Shown: positions 1 through 9,755, numbered from the stretch's first letter. The stretch is DNA of 64,000 nucleotides from Terriglobus aquaticus (GCF_025685415.1 NZ_JAGSYB010000001.1:2108001-2172000); one strand, 5' to 3'. Numbers and translations are program-made. Notes: a model not told the origin generated them from the sequence alone.

Positions 1-9
1 TCCTGAATC

Positions 10-1479
10 ATGTCGCAATTCGTGGAACCTCGAAGTAGCGTGTCCGGCTCGCAGGACACATCGAGAAAGCCCTGGGGCACCGGAGGCTTTCTTTCGCGTT
101 TGGGCGGAGAGATTCGGCCAACGCTGAAGATCGGCGGGCCGCTCGCACTTGGAGAGCTGGGCTGGATGTCGACCTATATCGTCGACGCCCTGATGATTGG
201 CAGGCTGCCGCACTCGGCGCTGGCGATTGCGGCGAGCTCGCTGGGAAACACGATCTACTACGCGATCGTCTTCTTCGTGATCTACCTGTTGAACGGCATG
301 GAAGCGATGGTGCCGCAGGCTGTGGGCCGGGGAGATCGCGGAGAAGGTGTGCGGCTGCTGGGGCAGTCGTTCTGGATTGTGCTGATTGGCACGCCGGTGG
401 TGATGGGAGCGACGATGGCTTCCCTGCTGCTGCTGCCGCACTTCGGAACACCTCCTGAGGTTGTGGCGGAGGCGCGGACATATCTGAACGCGCTGATCTG
501 GTCGACAGGTCCATTGCTGGCTTACATGGCGCTGCGCCGGTACCTGCAGGGCATTAGCCGGGTGTTGCTGGTAAGTGTGAGCCTGATCACGGCTGGCGTG
601 GTGAACTGGGCCGGCGATTGGGCCTTTTTGTTCGGCCACCTGGGTCTACGGCCGATGGGAGTGGCTGGTTCCGGCTGGGGCACCTGCGTGGTCCGCGTGT
701 GGATGCTGCTGCTGCTGGTGGTGGGGGTTGCGCACGCGTTGCGGCACGAAGGCTTGCGCTTCGAGTGGTCGATGTTGCGGCCGGATTGGTCGCGGTTGCG
801 GCCGATGCTGAAGATCGGTTTGCCGAGCGGCATTGATTTTTCGCTGGACCTGTTGCAGGCGACGGCGCTGGGTGTGCTGGCCGCGAAGCTGGGAACGACC
901 CTGCTGGCGGCCAACCAGGTGGTGCTGGACCTGACCGCATTTCTGTATATGGTGCCAACCGGTTTGAGCTATGCGGCGATCATTCGCGTGGGCCAGGGCT
1001 ATGGGCGAATGGAGCTTCGGCAGATTCGGCGGTCCATTACGACAGTGGTGGCGCTGAGCGCAGGATTCACCCTGCTGGTAGCGATCCCGTATGTGGGCTG
1101 GAGCCGTGTGTGGGCCGGCATGTACACGAATGATTCCGCGGTGGCAGCGGCCGCGGCGCCCCTGTTCCTTTTTTGCGCGGTGGGATTGCTGGCGGACTCG
1201 ATCGCGGTGAGTTATGCCGGTGCGCTGACCGGGTTGAGTGACACGCGATCGCCGCTGGTTGCGAACCTGATCGGCAACTGGGTGTTGGGCGTTCCAACGG
1301 CGTGGTGGCTCGGCGTTCACATGGGGTTTGGTTTGCGTGGCATCTGGTTCGGACGCATTGTTGGATCCACGGTTCCCGTACTGATTCAGAGCCTGGCGTG
1401 GAACTATCACATGCGAAAGCTGGCGCGGACGAGCGAACCGGCAAAGCTGCCGATTATGATTCCTTCCCCGGCGAAGTAA
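10..1479 (+). CDS. MATE family multidrug/metabolite exporter
   Basis: The 489-residue polytopic membrane protein has about 12 hydrophobic segments arranged as two similar halves, each with the 'GG/GEL' loop and 'ALMIGRLPH' style motif typical of MATE antiporters, which export cationic compounds using a Na+ or H+ gradient. Length fits the family (450-500). The N-terminus carries a hydrophilic extension of about 35 residues before the first membrane segment near 'LGELGWMSTYIVDALMIG'. The ATG at 10 is close to the window edge, so the promoter is not visible and an upstream start cannot be excluded. It is followed by 223 nt without a gene. The substrate cannot be read from the sequence. Confidence 0.9.
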   Translation: MSQFVEPRSSVSGSQDTSRKPWGTGGFLSRLGGEIRPTLKIGGPLALGELGWMSTYIVDALMIGRLPHSALAIAASSLGNTIYYAIVFFVIYLLNGMEAMVPQAVGRGDRGEGVRLLGQSFWIVLIGTPVVMGATMASLLLLPHFGTPPEVVAEARTYLNALIWSTGPLLAYMALRRYLQGISRVLLVSVSLITAGVVNWAGDWAFLFGHLGLRPMGVAGSGWGTCVVRVWMLLLLVVGVAHALRHEGLRFEWSMLRPDWSRLRPMLKIGLPSGIDFSLDLLQATALGVLAAKLGTTLLAANQVVLDLTAFLYMVPTGLSYAAIIRVGQGYGRMELRQIRRSITTVVALSAGFTLLVAIPYVGWSRVWAGMYTNDSAVAAAAAPLFLFCAVGLLADSIAVSYAGALTGLSDTRSPLVANLIGNWVLGVPTAWWLGVHMGFGLRGIWFGRIVGSTVPVLIQSLAWNYHMRKLARTSEPAKLPIMIPSPAK

Positions 1480-1522
1480 ACCTGTGCGCCCGTGGGCTGA
1501 GCCGATTCACACAAACGCGGGG

Positions 1523-1565
1523 GAGGAAAGTTTGCACCGACCGGGCTACCAAAATTTCTTTCCTC
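1523..1565 (+). other. Stem-forming inverted repeat in 1480-1702 intergenic region
   Basis: GAGGAAAG at 1523-1530 is the exact reverse complement of CTTTCCTC at 1558-1565, with a 27-nt loop. It lies between the MATE gene and the TonB receptor gene. There is no U-tract after it, so it is not a clear terminator. It may be a 3' end or a structured leader upstream of the receptor. The rest of the 223-nt interval shows no gene. Confidence 0.3.
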
Positions 1566-1702
1566 GGCCTGTAAGAACGCGTATGTTCAACGTCAACCGC
1601 GACCCCGAGTCCCGATTCGCGCCTGTGCGGAACCGGGATAGCAAACGAGATGCGGGCGCAGACCTTTCACTCTAACCCTGTTGTTCTTTGAGGCCTGACC
1701 GT

Positions 1703-4700
1703 ATGTACTCTGTGTGCAAACGCTTTCTCTTCTCCTGTGTGCGCCCCGGGACGGTGGCGTTTCTGCCGCTGCTGCTGAGCGCAAGTGCTGTGACGATGCA
1801 GGCGCAGTCGGTGCTGGGAAGCATTACCGGAAGCGTGAAGGATGCGAGCGGCGCGGCGATTCCCAACGCCACTGTGCGGCTGCACCGCACCGAGACGAAC
1901 ACAGACCGGACTGTGCTGGCGGACCGCGACGGCAACTTCACGGCGCTGAATGTGGACGCGGGAACGTACGACATCACCGTTACCTCAGCCGGATTTGCAA
2001 GCAAGATAGCGACGGGCGTGCGGCTGGACGCGCGGCAGCAGTTGCGCTATGACGCGACGCTCAGCGTGAGCACGACCAACGACACCGTGACGGTGAACGC
2101 AAGCGATGCGGGCGTGATCAACACGGAGAACGCGCAGGTGAGCGCGAGCCTGTCGCCGCAAGCGGTGCTGGACCTGCCGGCGAACTATCGCGGCGCGGGA
2201 TCGACCAGTCCGCTGAACGTGGTGCAGACCCTGCCGGGCGTGCAGCCGGATTCGGCGAGCTATCCGCCCGCACCCAGCACGCATCCGGCGCCTTCGCTGC
2301 GGTTCAGCATTCAGGGTGGCCTGCCGTCGCAGACAGAGACGACGATCGATGGCATCTCCGCACAGAACCAGACGAGCAACAACATTCAGGGCGACGCGTT
2401 TCCGTCGGCGGAGTCGATTGCGGAGATCCGCGTGGACGGCGTGAACAACAATGCCGAGTACGGCCAGCCGGGCGAGATCACGATCGTTACGAAGTCCGGA
2501 ACGAACCATGTACACGGATCGGGCTTCTGGTACTTCCAGAACTCGGCGTTCGATGCGGTGCCGTACCAGGGCTATGTGCCGCCAGGGCAGACGCCGCTGA
2601 AGCCGAAGAAGGTGGCGAACGATTTCGGCGCGACCATCAGTGGGCCGGTGGTGCTCCCGCATCTGTACAACGGACGCGACAAGACGTTCTTCTCCGGGAC
2701 GTATGAGGGCCTGCGATATCCGCAGTCGAGCATCCTGCAGGCATCGGTTCCGACGGTGCGGATGAAGCAGGGTGACCTGTCGCAGGAGGAGCCGACGACG
2801 CAGTTGCAGAACCCGTTTACGGGTGGCGTGTACGCTGGCAATCGCGTGCCAATCAATGCGAGCTCGGCCGCGTTTTTGGCGCTGTACCCGGACCCGAACG
2901 TGGATGCGAATCTGTCGCTGAACCAGGCAGTGGCGCAGAACGGATTCAATTACATCAGCACGCGGCGCGACGACATCAGCTCGAACCAGTTCGACGTGCG
3001 TGGCGACCAGACGCTGGGCGACAAGATCAGCTTCTTCGGGCGGTACACGTTCAAGAACATCGACCAGGTGCAGCCGGCGGATCTCCTGTTGCCGAACTCG
3101 ACTGCGTTTGCGCACTATCGCATCTTTGCGTCGAGCCTAAACTATGCGATTTCGCCGCGGGTTGCGAACGAGTTTCGCTTTGGCTTCACGCTGGAGCAGG
3201 ATGGCAACCAGAACCCATTCAACGGGCAGGGCTTTACCAAGGGCACGGGGCTGAACGTGGCGGCAAACCAGCAGACGCCGTTCTTCAATGGGCTGCCGCA
3301 TCTGCAGTTCAACGGTGGCGACGATCCGGTGTATTCGATCGGATCGCGGCTAGGGTATGACGAGGCGTCGCACCTGTACCAGTACGTGGATAACCTGACG
3401 CTGCAACTGGGACAGCACACGGTACGGGTGGGCTTCGACATCCGCCACCTGCTGGCCCACACGGAAGCGGGCGGCGAGACGTCCTCCATCAACTACGGCA
3501 ACTTCAACTTCGACCCGAACAACACTGCCACGGGCAATCAGTGGGCGGACTTCCTGATCGGTGTGCCGTACTACACGCAGGGCAACACGATCAGCCGCGA
3601 CAACGACGGTTCGGCCAATGCGTATGCGTTCTATGCCGAGGATTCGTGGAAGGCGACGCCAAACCTGAATGTGAACTTTGGCCTGCGGTACGAGTACCAT
3701 CCGCCGCTCGCTGCAGCGGGTGGACTGGCGGGCAACTTCGACCCGAGTGTTCCGCGGACGGGTCGCATCATCTACCCGACGGGCGCCGAGGGTACGCTGG
3801 CGGCAGAGGAACTGGCCAGCTTCAACGCCTGCCCAAGAGCGGGCGTGAACCAGCCATATGCGACGGCGTCGATCCAAGGCGTGGGCTGCACACCGCTGGT
3901 GTCCAGCTCTGAGGCTGGGCTGCCGCTGGGTCTACGCAAGGCGCCGAAGCTGCGCTTCGAGCCGCGCATCGGCTTTGCGTATCGGCCGTTCGGGAACGAC
4001 CGCACGTCGATCCGTGGCGGAGCGGGGTATTACAACATCACCACGACGGGCGCGCTGTTCTATGCGATCGCGCAGACGCTGCAGGACAACTACCAGACTT
4101 TTACGAACTCGTATGGAACCGGCACCGGGAGCGCGGTGACGCCGGGACAAACAGCTCCACTGATTGTGTTCCCCAACACGAGCGCCTCGAACCAGTTTGT
4201 TGCGACACCGCAAAGCGTGTACTTCTATGCCGCGATCGACACCAACTGGCACGATCCCTATTCGCTGCAGACGGACCTGTCGATCGATCACGACTTCGGC
4301 AAGGGCTTCGGCGCCCGGGTGAGCTATGTGGGCATGCACACGTGGCACCTGATTTGGCAGCCACAGTTCAACCAACTGCCGTTCTCGACCACGCGGCTTG
4401 CGGCTGACGCGTACAACATCAGCAAGAATCCCACACTGCCTGAAGTGCCGTTCCCGAACTTCAACCAGATCACGCGGCGCGCTACCGGGGCCGACTCGGA
4501 CTACCGCTCGCTGCAGGGCGAGTTGCACCGGCGCATGCTGAACGGCATTTCGCTGGATGCGGTGTACACCTACGCGAAGAACCTGAGCGATAACCAGGGC
4601 AGCAATGTGAACTTCAGCTCTGCCGGGTTTGTGGACGAGCAGGGTGGATATAACGCGACGGACAGCACGAACCCGCGGCAGGATTATGGCAACGTGACCG

Positions 4701-5344
4701 GTACGCGGCGGCACCGGCTGCTGCTGACTGGCATTACGGAAGTTCCGGTGGGCCGAGGCAGAAAGTTCGGTGGCGGGATGAACCGCTTCGCAGACCTGGC
4801 GGTGGGTGGATGGCAGTTGGCGAACATCTTCGTCATGCAGAGTGGGCCGTTCCTGACGGCGTACCTGCCGGCGGGTGCGATCGATCCTTCGGGAACCGGG
4901 TCCAGCACCTACCCGGGCGGCAGTGCACCGTCGCGGCCGGATCGTATTGCGAATGCGAACACCAGCCGGCACAACCGCAACCAGTGGTTCAACACGGCGG
5001 CGTTTGCCTGCCCGGGTGGCGGAACCTTTGCGGATATCCAGGCCGGGAACTGCGGTGTGGGCGTGACGTCGCTGCCAATCGGCCGGTTTGGCACGGAGCA
5101 TGTTGGCGACCTGGAGGGGCCGGGGACGGTGTCACTGTCGACGGGGTTGAGCAAGAACTTTGCCATCACGGAGCGGGTGAAGCTGCGCGCGGAGGGCACG
5201 TTTACCAATGTGCTGAATCACACCAACCTGGCCGACCCGGTGCTGGATTTGACCAACGCGAGCTTTGGGCAGATTACGCAGGCGCGTGGGTCGGACTTTA
5301 GCGGCAATCGGACGGGGCAGGTGTCGATGCGGCTGGAGTTCTAG
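1703..5344 (+). CDS. TonB-dependent receptor, Oar-like (CarboxypepD_reg + plug + barrel)
   Basis: An outer-membrane receptor of 1,213 residues. A signal peptide (about residues 1-35, ending ...VTMQAQ) precedes a CarboxypepD_reg Ig-like domain (about 37-115, 'GSITGSVKDASGAAIPNA', 'GTYDITVTSAGF'), a plug domain with the 'EYGQPGEITIVTKSGTN' segment and a long beta-barrel ending in 'VSMRLEF' with the expected C-terminal Phe. Such Oar-like receptors are abundant in Acidobacteriota and are thought to import large glycans or peptides; the substrate is unknown. I chose ATG 1703 because GAGG at 1690-1693 lies 9 nt upstream; an in-frame TTG at 1688 would overlap that ribosome site. The gene is monocistronic with a terminator right after it. 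Confidence 0.92.
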   Translation: MYSVCKRFLFSCVRPGTVAFLPLLLSASAVTMQAQSVLGSITGSVKDASGAAIPNATVRLHRTETNTDRTVLADRDGNFTALNVDAGTYDITVTSAGFASKIATGVRLDARQQLRYDATLSVSTTNDTVTVNASDAGVINTENAQVSASLSPQAVLDLPANYRGAGSTSPLNVVQTLPGVQPDSASYPPAPSTHPAPSLRFSIQGGLPSQTETTIDGISAQNQTSNNIQGDAFPSAESIAEIRVDGVNNNAEYGQPGEITIVTKSGTNHVHGSGFWYFQNSAFDAVPYQGYVPPGQTPLKPKKVANDFGATISGPVVLPHLYNGRDKTFFSGTYEGLRYPQSSILQASVPTVRMKQGDLSQEEPTTQLQNPFTGGVYAGNRVPINASSAAFLALYPDPNVDANLSLNQAVAQNGFNYISTRRDDISSNQFDVRGDQTLGDKISFFGRYTFKNIDQVQPADLLLPNSTAFAHYRIFASSLNYAISPRVANEFRFGFTLEQDGNQNPFNGQGFTKGTGLNVAANQQTPFFNGLPHLQFNGGDDPVYSIGSRLGYDEASHLYQYVDNLTLQLGQHTVRVGFDIRHLLAHTEAGGETSSINYGNFNFDPNNTATGNQWADFLIGVPYYTQGNTISRDNDGSANAYAFYAEDSWKATPNLNVNFGLRYEYHPPLAAAGGLAGNFDPSVPRTGRIIYPTGAEGTLAAEELASFNACPRAGVNQPYATASIQGVGCTPLVSSSEAGLPLGLRKAPKLRFEPRIGFAYRPFGNDRTSIRGGAGYYNITTTGALFYAIAQTLQDNYQTFTNSYGTGTGSAVTPGQTAPLIVFPNTSASNQFVATPQSVYFYAAIDTNWHDPYSLQTDLSIDHDFGKGFGARVSYVGMHTWHLIWQPQFNQLPFSTTRLAADAYNISKNPTLPEVPFPNFNQITRRATGADSDYRSLQGELHRRMLNGISLDAVYTYAKNLSDNQGSNVNFSSAGFVDEQGGYNATDSTNPRQDYGNVTGTRRHRLLLTGITEVPVGRGRKFGGGMNRFADLAVGGWQLANIFVMQSGPFLTAYLPAGAIDPSGTGSSTYPGGSAPSRPDRIANANTSRHNRNQWFNTAAFACPGGGTFADIQAGNCGVGVTSLPIGRFGTEHVGDLEGPGTVSLSTGLSKNFAITERVKLRAEGTFTNVLNHTNLADPVLDLTNASFGQITQARGSDFSGNRTGQVSMRLEF

Positions 5345-5368
5345 GTCGTTTCTGTAGGAAGAAGGAAC

Positions 5369-5394
5369 GGCCCGGCTTAGGCCGGGTCTTTTCC
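5369..5394 (+). terminator. Rho-independent terminator of the TonB receptor gene
   Basis: CCCGGC at 5371-5376 pairs with GCCGGG at 5381-5386 across a TTAG loop and is followed by TCTTTTCC. It lies 27 nt after the receptor stop codon. Confidence 0.8.
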
Positions 5395-5447
5395 GTTGAT
5401 TCTTTTTGGTGGCGCGGACGACTGGTTTGCGGGTGCGCTAAGAGAGC

Positions 5448-5477
5448 AGATCCTTCGCTGCGCTCAGGATGACACTG
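5448..5477. repeat. 30-nt dispersed intergenic repeat, copy 1
   Basis: An AGATCCTTCGCTGCGCTCAG... sequence of 30 nt that is identical to 12224-12253. Its outer ends ATCCT/AGGAT are inverted, giving an imperfect palindrome. It sits between the TonB receptor terminator and the convergent GT2 gene. From memory, near-identical intergenic repeats occur in many Acidobacteria, and their translation ('SFAALRMT') turns up in spurious ORFs. Confidence 0.8.
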
Positions 5478-5507
5478 CTGAGGGGCGCGTGCCGTGCGGG
5501 TGTGAGA

Positions 5508-6566
5508 TCAGGCGGTGCGTTCGCTGTCGCGCTGGCGGAAGTTCATGGTCTGGATGAAGGCGCGGCTCTGGCGGGTTCCGGGGCGGAGCAGAACGGGCAG
5601 CGAACGCAGGACGCCGGCGGTGTACCAGACGGAGCAGAGCACGTCGAGTGTGCGAGCGGGTTGTCGGCGGATGCGGGCGACGGCGAGTTGCGGCAGGTCG
5701 CGGAGCAGGAGCGCGGCCACGCGGCCAAGTGCAAGCCGCGCGATGGCGCGCGCGGCGGGGCGGCTGGCTGCGGCCGGGGCGGTTGCGGTCGTCACAGGTC
5801 TGGGCGCGGTCGGTGCGGGGTTCGAGCCCAGATGGAGCATGCGGGTGTCGCCCGAGGCGATGCGCATGGCGGTCCAGCGGAGGGCGTGGCGGGTGAGACG
5901 GCGCTCGGGGATGATGTGGCCCATGCGGGCGGCCGGCGTGAACCAGAGCGTGTGCCCCGCGGCGAGCGCGCGCTGGAAGAGGTCGCGGTCTTCCCCGCCC
6001 TCAGTCAGGTTTGTGTTGAAGCCGCCGAGTTGGCGCACGGCGTTGGCGCGCATGAGGACGTTGTTGGTGGCGGGAAAGGTGCCGCGCGGGAACGGGCCTT
6101 CGGGCTGCTGGAGGCCGGCTTCGCCGAGCAGGCGTCGGGCGCGCGGGCCGAAGTTGCTGAGCGGAACGCCTGCCGGGAGGCGAAGGTACATGGAACCGCC
6201 GACGAAGTCCGCGGAGGAGCGATGGGCGGCGGCGTAGAGCTCGGTGAGCCAGTCGGGGTCGGCGATCTGGTCGTCGTCGCAGCAGGCGAGCCAGGTGCCG
6301 CGGCTGTTCTGGACCAGCAGGTTGCGCGCGGCGGCGATGCCGGTGCCATGGCCGGGGACGAGCGTGACGGGAAAGTCGGCGCGACGCTGGAAGCTGCGAA
6401 GCCGCTGCGGTGTGTCGTCGGTGGAGCGGTCGTCGACGATCACGAATTCGGTGCGGAAAGGCGCTGCCTGGGCCTGCGGCAGAAGGTGGTCAAGGGCCTG
6501 CTGCAACAGGGCGCCGCGGGAGCAGGTGGCGACGGTAATGGAAACATCGATGGGACGGGGTTCCAT
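5508..6566 (-). CDS. Glycosyltransferase family 2
   Basis: 352 residues with a GT-A fold at the N-terminus: 'VSITVATCSRGALLQQALDH', the 'FVIVDDRSTDDT' nucleotide-sugar binding segment and a 'CCDDDQIADPDW' DxD-like metal site, followed by 'GGFNTNLTEGGEDRDLFQRA', the usual acceptor-side ED motif. It probably transfers a sugar onto an envelope glycan from the cytoplasmic face. A hydrophobic/basic C-terminal portion (about 240-340) may be an amphipathic membrane-association region. It is transcribed alone, divergent from the TPR gene at 6695. The 5' end lacks a clear ribosome site. Donor and acceptor are unknown. Confidence 0.88.
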   Translation of the reverse strand: MEPRPIDVSITVATCSRGALLQQALDHLLPQAQAAPFRTEFVIVDDRSTDDTPQRLRSFQRRADFPVTLVPGHGTGIAAARNLLVQNSRGTWLACCDDDQIADPDWLTELYAAAHRSSADFVGGSMYLRLPAGVPLSNFGPRARRLLGEAGLQQPEGPFPRGTFPATNNVLMRANAVRQLGGFNTNLTEGGEDRDLFQRALAAGHTLWFTPAARMGHIIPERRLTRHALRWTAMRIASGDTRMLHLGSNPAPTAPRPVTTATAPAAASRPAARAIARLALGRVAALLLRDLPQLAVARIRRQPARTLDVLCSVWYTAGVLRSLPVLLRPGTRQSRAFIQTMNFRQRDSERTA

Positions 6567-6682
6567 GCTGGAGGTCCATGGTAGCTGGCGCGGGGGTGCA
6601 AGGCACTTCCACTTTCGCTCGGCCCTGGGCGCGGAGGGCGCAGCCAGGCGGGGCGCCTGACCGGCGTCTGCCCGTATTTCCT

Positions 6683-6694
6683 TATAATCGGCGG
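6683..6694 (+). promoter_or_regulatory. -10 box placing +1 on the start codon (leaderless)
   Basis: A perfect TATAAT at 6683-6688 is followed by exactly 6 nt (CGGCGG) and then the GTG start at 6695, so a sigma70 start site 7 nt after the hexamer would coincide with the start codon. No good -35 is seen at 16-18 nt spacing and there is no Shine-Dalgarno. Confidence 0.6.
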
Positions 6695-8263
6695 GTGCGC
6701 CTCGTGTGGTGGTTCCGTTCCGTTCTGGTCCTTTTGGTCTTCGTAGTGCCGGCGTTGCGGGCGCAAGGCGATGCCGGCGGGCGCGTTCTGCTGGTGCTGC
6801 CGTTTGACAACCGCAGCGGGCAGGCGAACCTGGATTGGGTGGGCGAGTCGTTTGCGGAGACGATCGATCAGCGGCTGAGTTCGGCTGGGTACCTGACGAT
6901 CAGCCGGGCGGATCGCGATTACGCGCTGGACCACCTGGGTCTGCCGGTGGGGTTCCGGCCGTCGCGAGCGACCACGCTCCGCATTGCACAGACGCTGGAC
7001 GCCGAATACGTGGTGGTGGGCCGGTTCAACCTGGTGAACGGCAACGTGGAGGCCGAGGCGCAGGTGATCCAGGTGAACCAGTTGCGCATGAGCCAGCCGC
7101 TGAAGGAGAGCAACAGCCTGCAGCGGCTGCTGGACCTGGAGAACTCGATTGCGTGGCGATGTGCGCGCGAGATCGATCCGCATTTTTCAGTGGCGGTGAG
7201 CACGTTCCAGGCGGCATCGCAGAACATTCGGCTGGACGCGTATGAGAACTACATTCGCGGAATCGTGGCGCAGAGCCCGGACGAACGCATCAAGCGGCTG
7301 AAGGCGGCGGTGGCAGCGCAGCCGAACTACACCGCGGCGGTACTGGCGCTGGGGCGTGCCCAGTACGCGGCGCGCGATTACGACGCGGCGGCGGCGACGC
7401 TGGCCAAGGTGCCCGCGACGGATCCGGCGGCGCTGGAGGCGAACTTCTACCGCGGTCTGTCGCGGTTCAACTACGCCAAATATGCAGAGGCCGAGGCTGC
7501 GTTTGCCTTTGTGGCGAACCGGCTGCCGCTGCCCGAAGTGGTGAATGACCAGGGTGTGGCGCAGGCTCGTCAGAAGAAGGACGGGACGGCGCTGCTGCAG
7601 CGTGCTTCGATCGCCGATCCGCAGGACCCGGACTACCACTACAACATTGCGGTGTCGTTGCGGCGGCGCGGGAATCTGCCGCAGGCGCGGGCGGAGGCAG
7701 ACCAGGCGCTGAAGCTGCGTCCGCAGGATCAGGAAGCCAAGCTGCTGGATGGGGTGCTGGCAGGAACGACACCGCCGCCGCCGGGATATGACCCGCAGGA
7801 ACGCATTCGGCGCACCTACAGCGAGGCGGGTGTGCGGCAGGCCGCGTTCCAACTGGACCAGATGCGTGAGGCCAAGAACGAGTCACTGCCGCCAGCGGCG
7901 CGTGCGATCACGCTGGCGCAGTCGGGGCAGGAATACCTGAACAACGGCCTCTTGCTGGAGGCGGAGCGCGAGTTCCAGCAGGCGATTGCCGCGGACCCGC
8001 GGTCGCCGGACGCGCACCTGGGTCTGGCGCTGGTGCGCGAGCGCAGTTCCAACGCGGCCGAGGCCCGGGCGGAGGCTCAGCAGTCCGTTTCGCTGAAGCC
8101 TACGGTTGCGGCTTACCTGTTGCTGGCGCGGCTGGATATGCAGGCCAACCAGTTGCCGGCGAGCGCGCAGGACACCGCGAACGCGCTACGCATGGAGCCG
8201 AACAACGCAGCGGCCCTGGCGATGCGGCAGGCGCTGCAGTCGCGCGGACAGGCATTGCCGTGA
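6695..8263 (+). CDS. Secreted TPR protein with FlgO/TolB-like N-terminal domain
   Basis: 522 residues. The N-terminal hydrophobic stretch 'VRLVWWFRSVLVLLVFVV' ending ALRAQ is a signal peptide. Then comes a domain resembling FlgO/CsgG/TolB-N proteins ('VLLVLPFDNRSG', 'GESFAETIDQRLS', 'LDAEYVVVGRF'), and the remainder is a series of TPR-like helical repeats. It is probably a periplasmic scaffold. The ORF extends upstream, but GTG 6695 is preferred: it begins the signal peptide and is preceded by TATAAT at the leaderless distance. Its stop overlaps the GTG of the NfeD gene by 4 nt, so the two are translationally coupled. Confidence 0.82.
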   Translation: MRLVWWFRSVLVLLVFVVPALRAQGDAGGRVLLVLPFDNRSGQANLDWVGESFAETIDQRLSSAGYLTISRADRDYALDHLGLPVGFRPSRATTLRIAQTLDAEYVVVGRFNLVNGNVEAEAQVIQVNQLRMSQPLKESNSLQRLLDLENSIAWRCAREIDPHFSVAVSTFQAASQNIRLDAYENYIRGIVAQSPDERIKRLKAAVAAQPNYTAAVLALGRAQYAARDYDAAAATLAKVPATDPAALEANFYRGLSRFNYAKYAEAEAAFAFVANRLPLPEVVNDQGVAQARQKKDGTALLQRASIADPQDPDYHYNIAVSLRRRGNLPQARAEADQALKLRPQDQEAKLLDGVLAGTTPPPPGYDPQERIRRTYSEAGVRQAAFQLDQMREAKNESLPPAARAITLAQSGQEYLNNGLLLEAEREFQQAIAADPRSPDAHLGLALVRERSSNAAEARAEAQQSVSLKPTVAAYLLLARLDMQANQLPASAQDTANALRMEPNNAAALAMRQALQSRGQALP

Positions 8264-9633
8264 GACCGAGCAAGTCGAGGCGGCGACGCCTGGAAGGCCT
8301 GCTGCTGTTGCTGCTGGCAGTGCTGCTTTGCGGCGCACACTTGCGTGCAGACGGGCTGGGCGCTGGTGCGGCAGCCGCGAATGTCCCACGGTCGACGGTG
8401 GTGACCGTGATGCTGCACGACACGATTCAGCCGGTGAGCGCCGGTATGTTGCAGCAGGAGTTGGACGCGGCCAACGCGCGCAAACCAGACGCGATTCTGG
8501 TGGACCTGAGCACGCCGGGCGGCATGGAGGACAGCGCGAGGCAGATGGTGCGCAGCATCCAGGCGTCGCGGGCGCCGGTGCTGGTGTTTGTGCATGAGGC
8601 CGGGACGAAGGTGGCCGGCGAAGGTGTGCGGGTGCTGCTGGCGGGCCAGGCCGCGGTGATGGATCCGGGAACGCGGCTGGTGGGACTGCAGTTTGCGCAT
8701 CGTGCCTCGGCAGCGGTGCGGGCCGCGCGCGAGGCGGAGAGCCGAGCCCTGCAGCAGGCTGTTGCCGAAGCATTGGCGCGCAAGGGACGGAATGCCGATG
8801 AAGCCGTGGCGCTGCTGTCCTCGGGGGTGCCGATCTCTCCCGAACAGGCGATGGACGCGGGTCTGCTGGACGCGGTGACCAGCCGGGACGAGGTTGCGCT
8901 GCGTGCGATGCGTCCCAACGACCCGGAAGCGGCCGCGAAGCTGGGCGCGGCCAAGGTGGTGAACCTGCCCATGACGCCGCGGCAGCACCTGTTGCGCGCC
9001 CTGCTGAACCCCGATCTGACGGTGCTGCTGCTAACGCTGGGGGCGCTGCTGATCCTGCTGGAGATCAATACGCCGGGAACGATTGTGCCGGGTGCGGCGG
9101 GCGTTCTGCTGGTGTTGCTGAGCCTGTATGCGCTGTTGTTGATGCCGCTGCGGTGGCAGGGCGTAATTCTGCTGGTGATCTCTGTGGGGTTGCTGCTGGC
9201 GGAAACCCAGTTCGCGCGGGGAAGCGCCTATGGGGTAGCGGCGGTGGGTACGCTGACGCTGGGGCTGCGGCTGCTGGTGCGTGGGCCGGTGCCGGAGATG
9301 GAAGTGGACTGGAGCACCAGCATCGGCGCGGGGCTTGGGTTTGGCGGGATTACGGCAGGACTGGTGCTGCTGGGCGTTCGGGCGCGGCGGGCCAAGGTGC
9401 GGACCGGCGCGGACGCCATGCTGGGATGGCTGGCCGTGGCGCAAACTCCTCTGGAGCCAACCGGCGAGGTCCTAGTGCGCGGGGAGCTGTGGCGCGCGCG
9501 CCTGAGCGAAGGCAATACCTACCTGCCGGCCGGCGAGTGCGTGAAGGTGCAGAGCAGCGACGGCATGACGCTGGAGGTGGCGCCCATGGGCCAGCAACTG
9601 CAGGAGATGGAAACTGCGCAAACAGCCCTGTGA
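8260..9633 (+). CDS. NfeD family membrane protein with degenerate ClpP-like domain
   Basis: 457 residues: signal/anchor segment (about 10-30), a ClpP/SDH-like serine protease fold (about 45-225), four or five membrane helices (about 235-380) and a C-terminal NfeD OB-fold ('GEVLVRGELWRARL'). Long NfeD proteins cleave membrane-protein tails, for example stomatin. Here the loop normally written GARAASAG reads GTKVAGEG, so the nucleophile Ser is Gly120 (codon 8617-8619), and no clear catalytic Lys is evident further on. The protease domain is therefore probably inactive, and the protein may be a membrane-organising partner. It is coupled to the TPR gene through a GTGA overlap. Confidence 0.82.
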   Translation: MRPSKSRRRRLEGLLLLLLAVLLCGAHLRADGLGAGAAAANVPRSTVVTVMLHDTIQPVSAGMLQQELDAANARKPDAILVDLSTPGGMEDSARQMVRSIQASRAPVLVFVHEAGTKVAGEGVRVLLAGQAAVMDPGTRLVGLQFAHRASAAVRAAREAESRALQQAVAEALARKGRNADEAVALLSSGVPISPEQAMDAGLLDAVTSRDEVALRAMRPNDPEAAAKLGAAKVVNLPMTPRQHLLRALLNPDLTVLLLTLGALLILLEINTPGTIVPGAAGVLLVLLSLYALLLMPLRWQGVILLVISVGLLLAETQFARGSAYGVAAVGTLTLGLRLLVRGPVPEMEVDWSTSIGAGLGFGGITAGLVLLGVRARRAKVRTGADAMLGWLAVAQTPLEPTGEVLVRGELWRARLSEGNTYLPAGECVKVQSSDGMTLEVAPMGQQLQEMETAQTAL

Positions 9634-9755
9634 TGCCGGGGCCGGGGTCGCGACCGGGCACCCTTCGGGGCTCGATGCATGGAGAGTGGTTCCCTTTTCC
9701 CGGGTTGCGGCGTTGACGTGTATGCCCGGGCGGAGTCCCTCAGATAGACTTCAAG

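Noticed and set aside
1985-5101. Several long minus-strand frames opposite the TonB receptor gene
   Set aside because: Low-complexity Arg/Ala/His-rich shadows; the plus-strand receptor explains the region.
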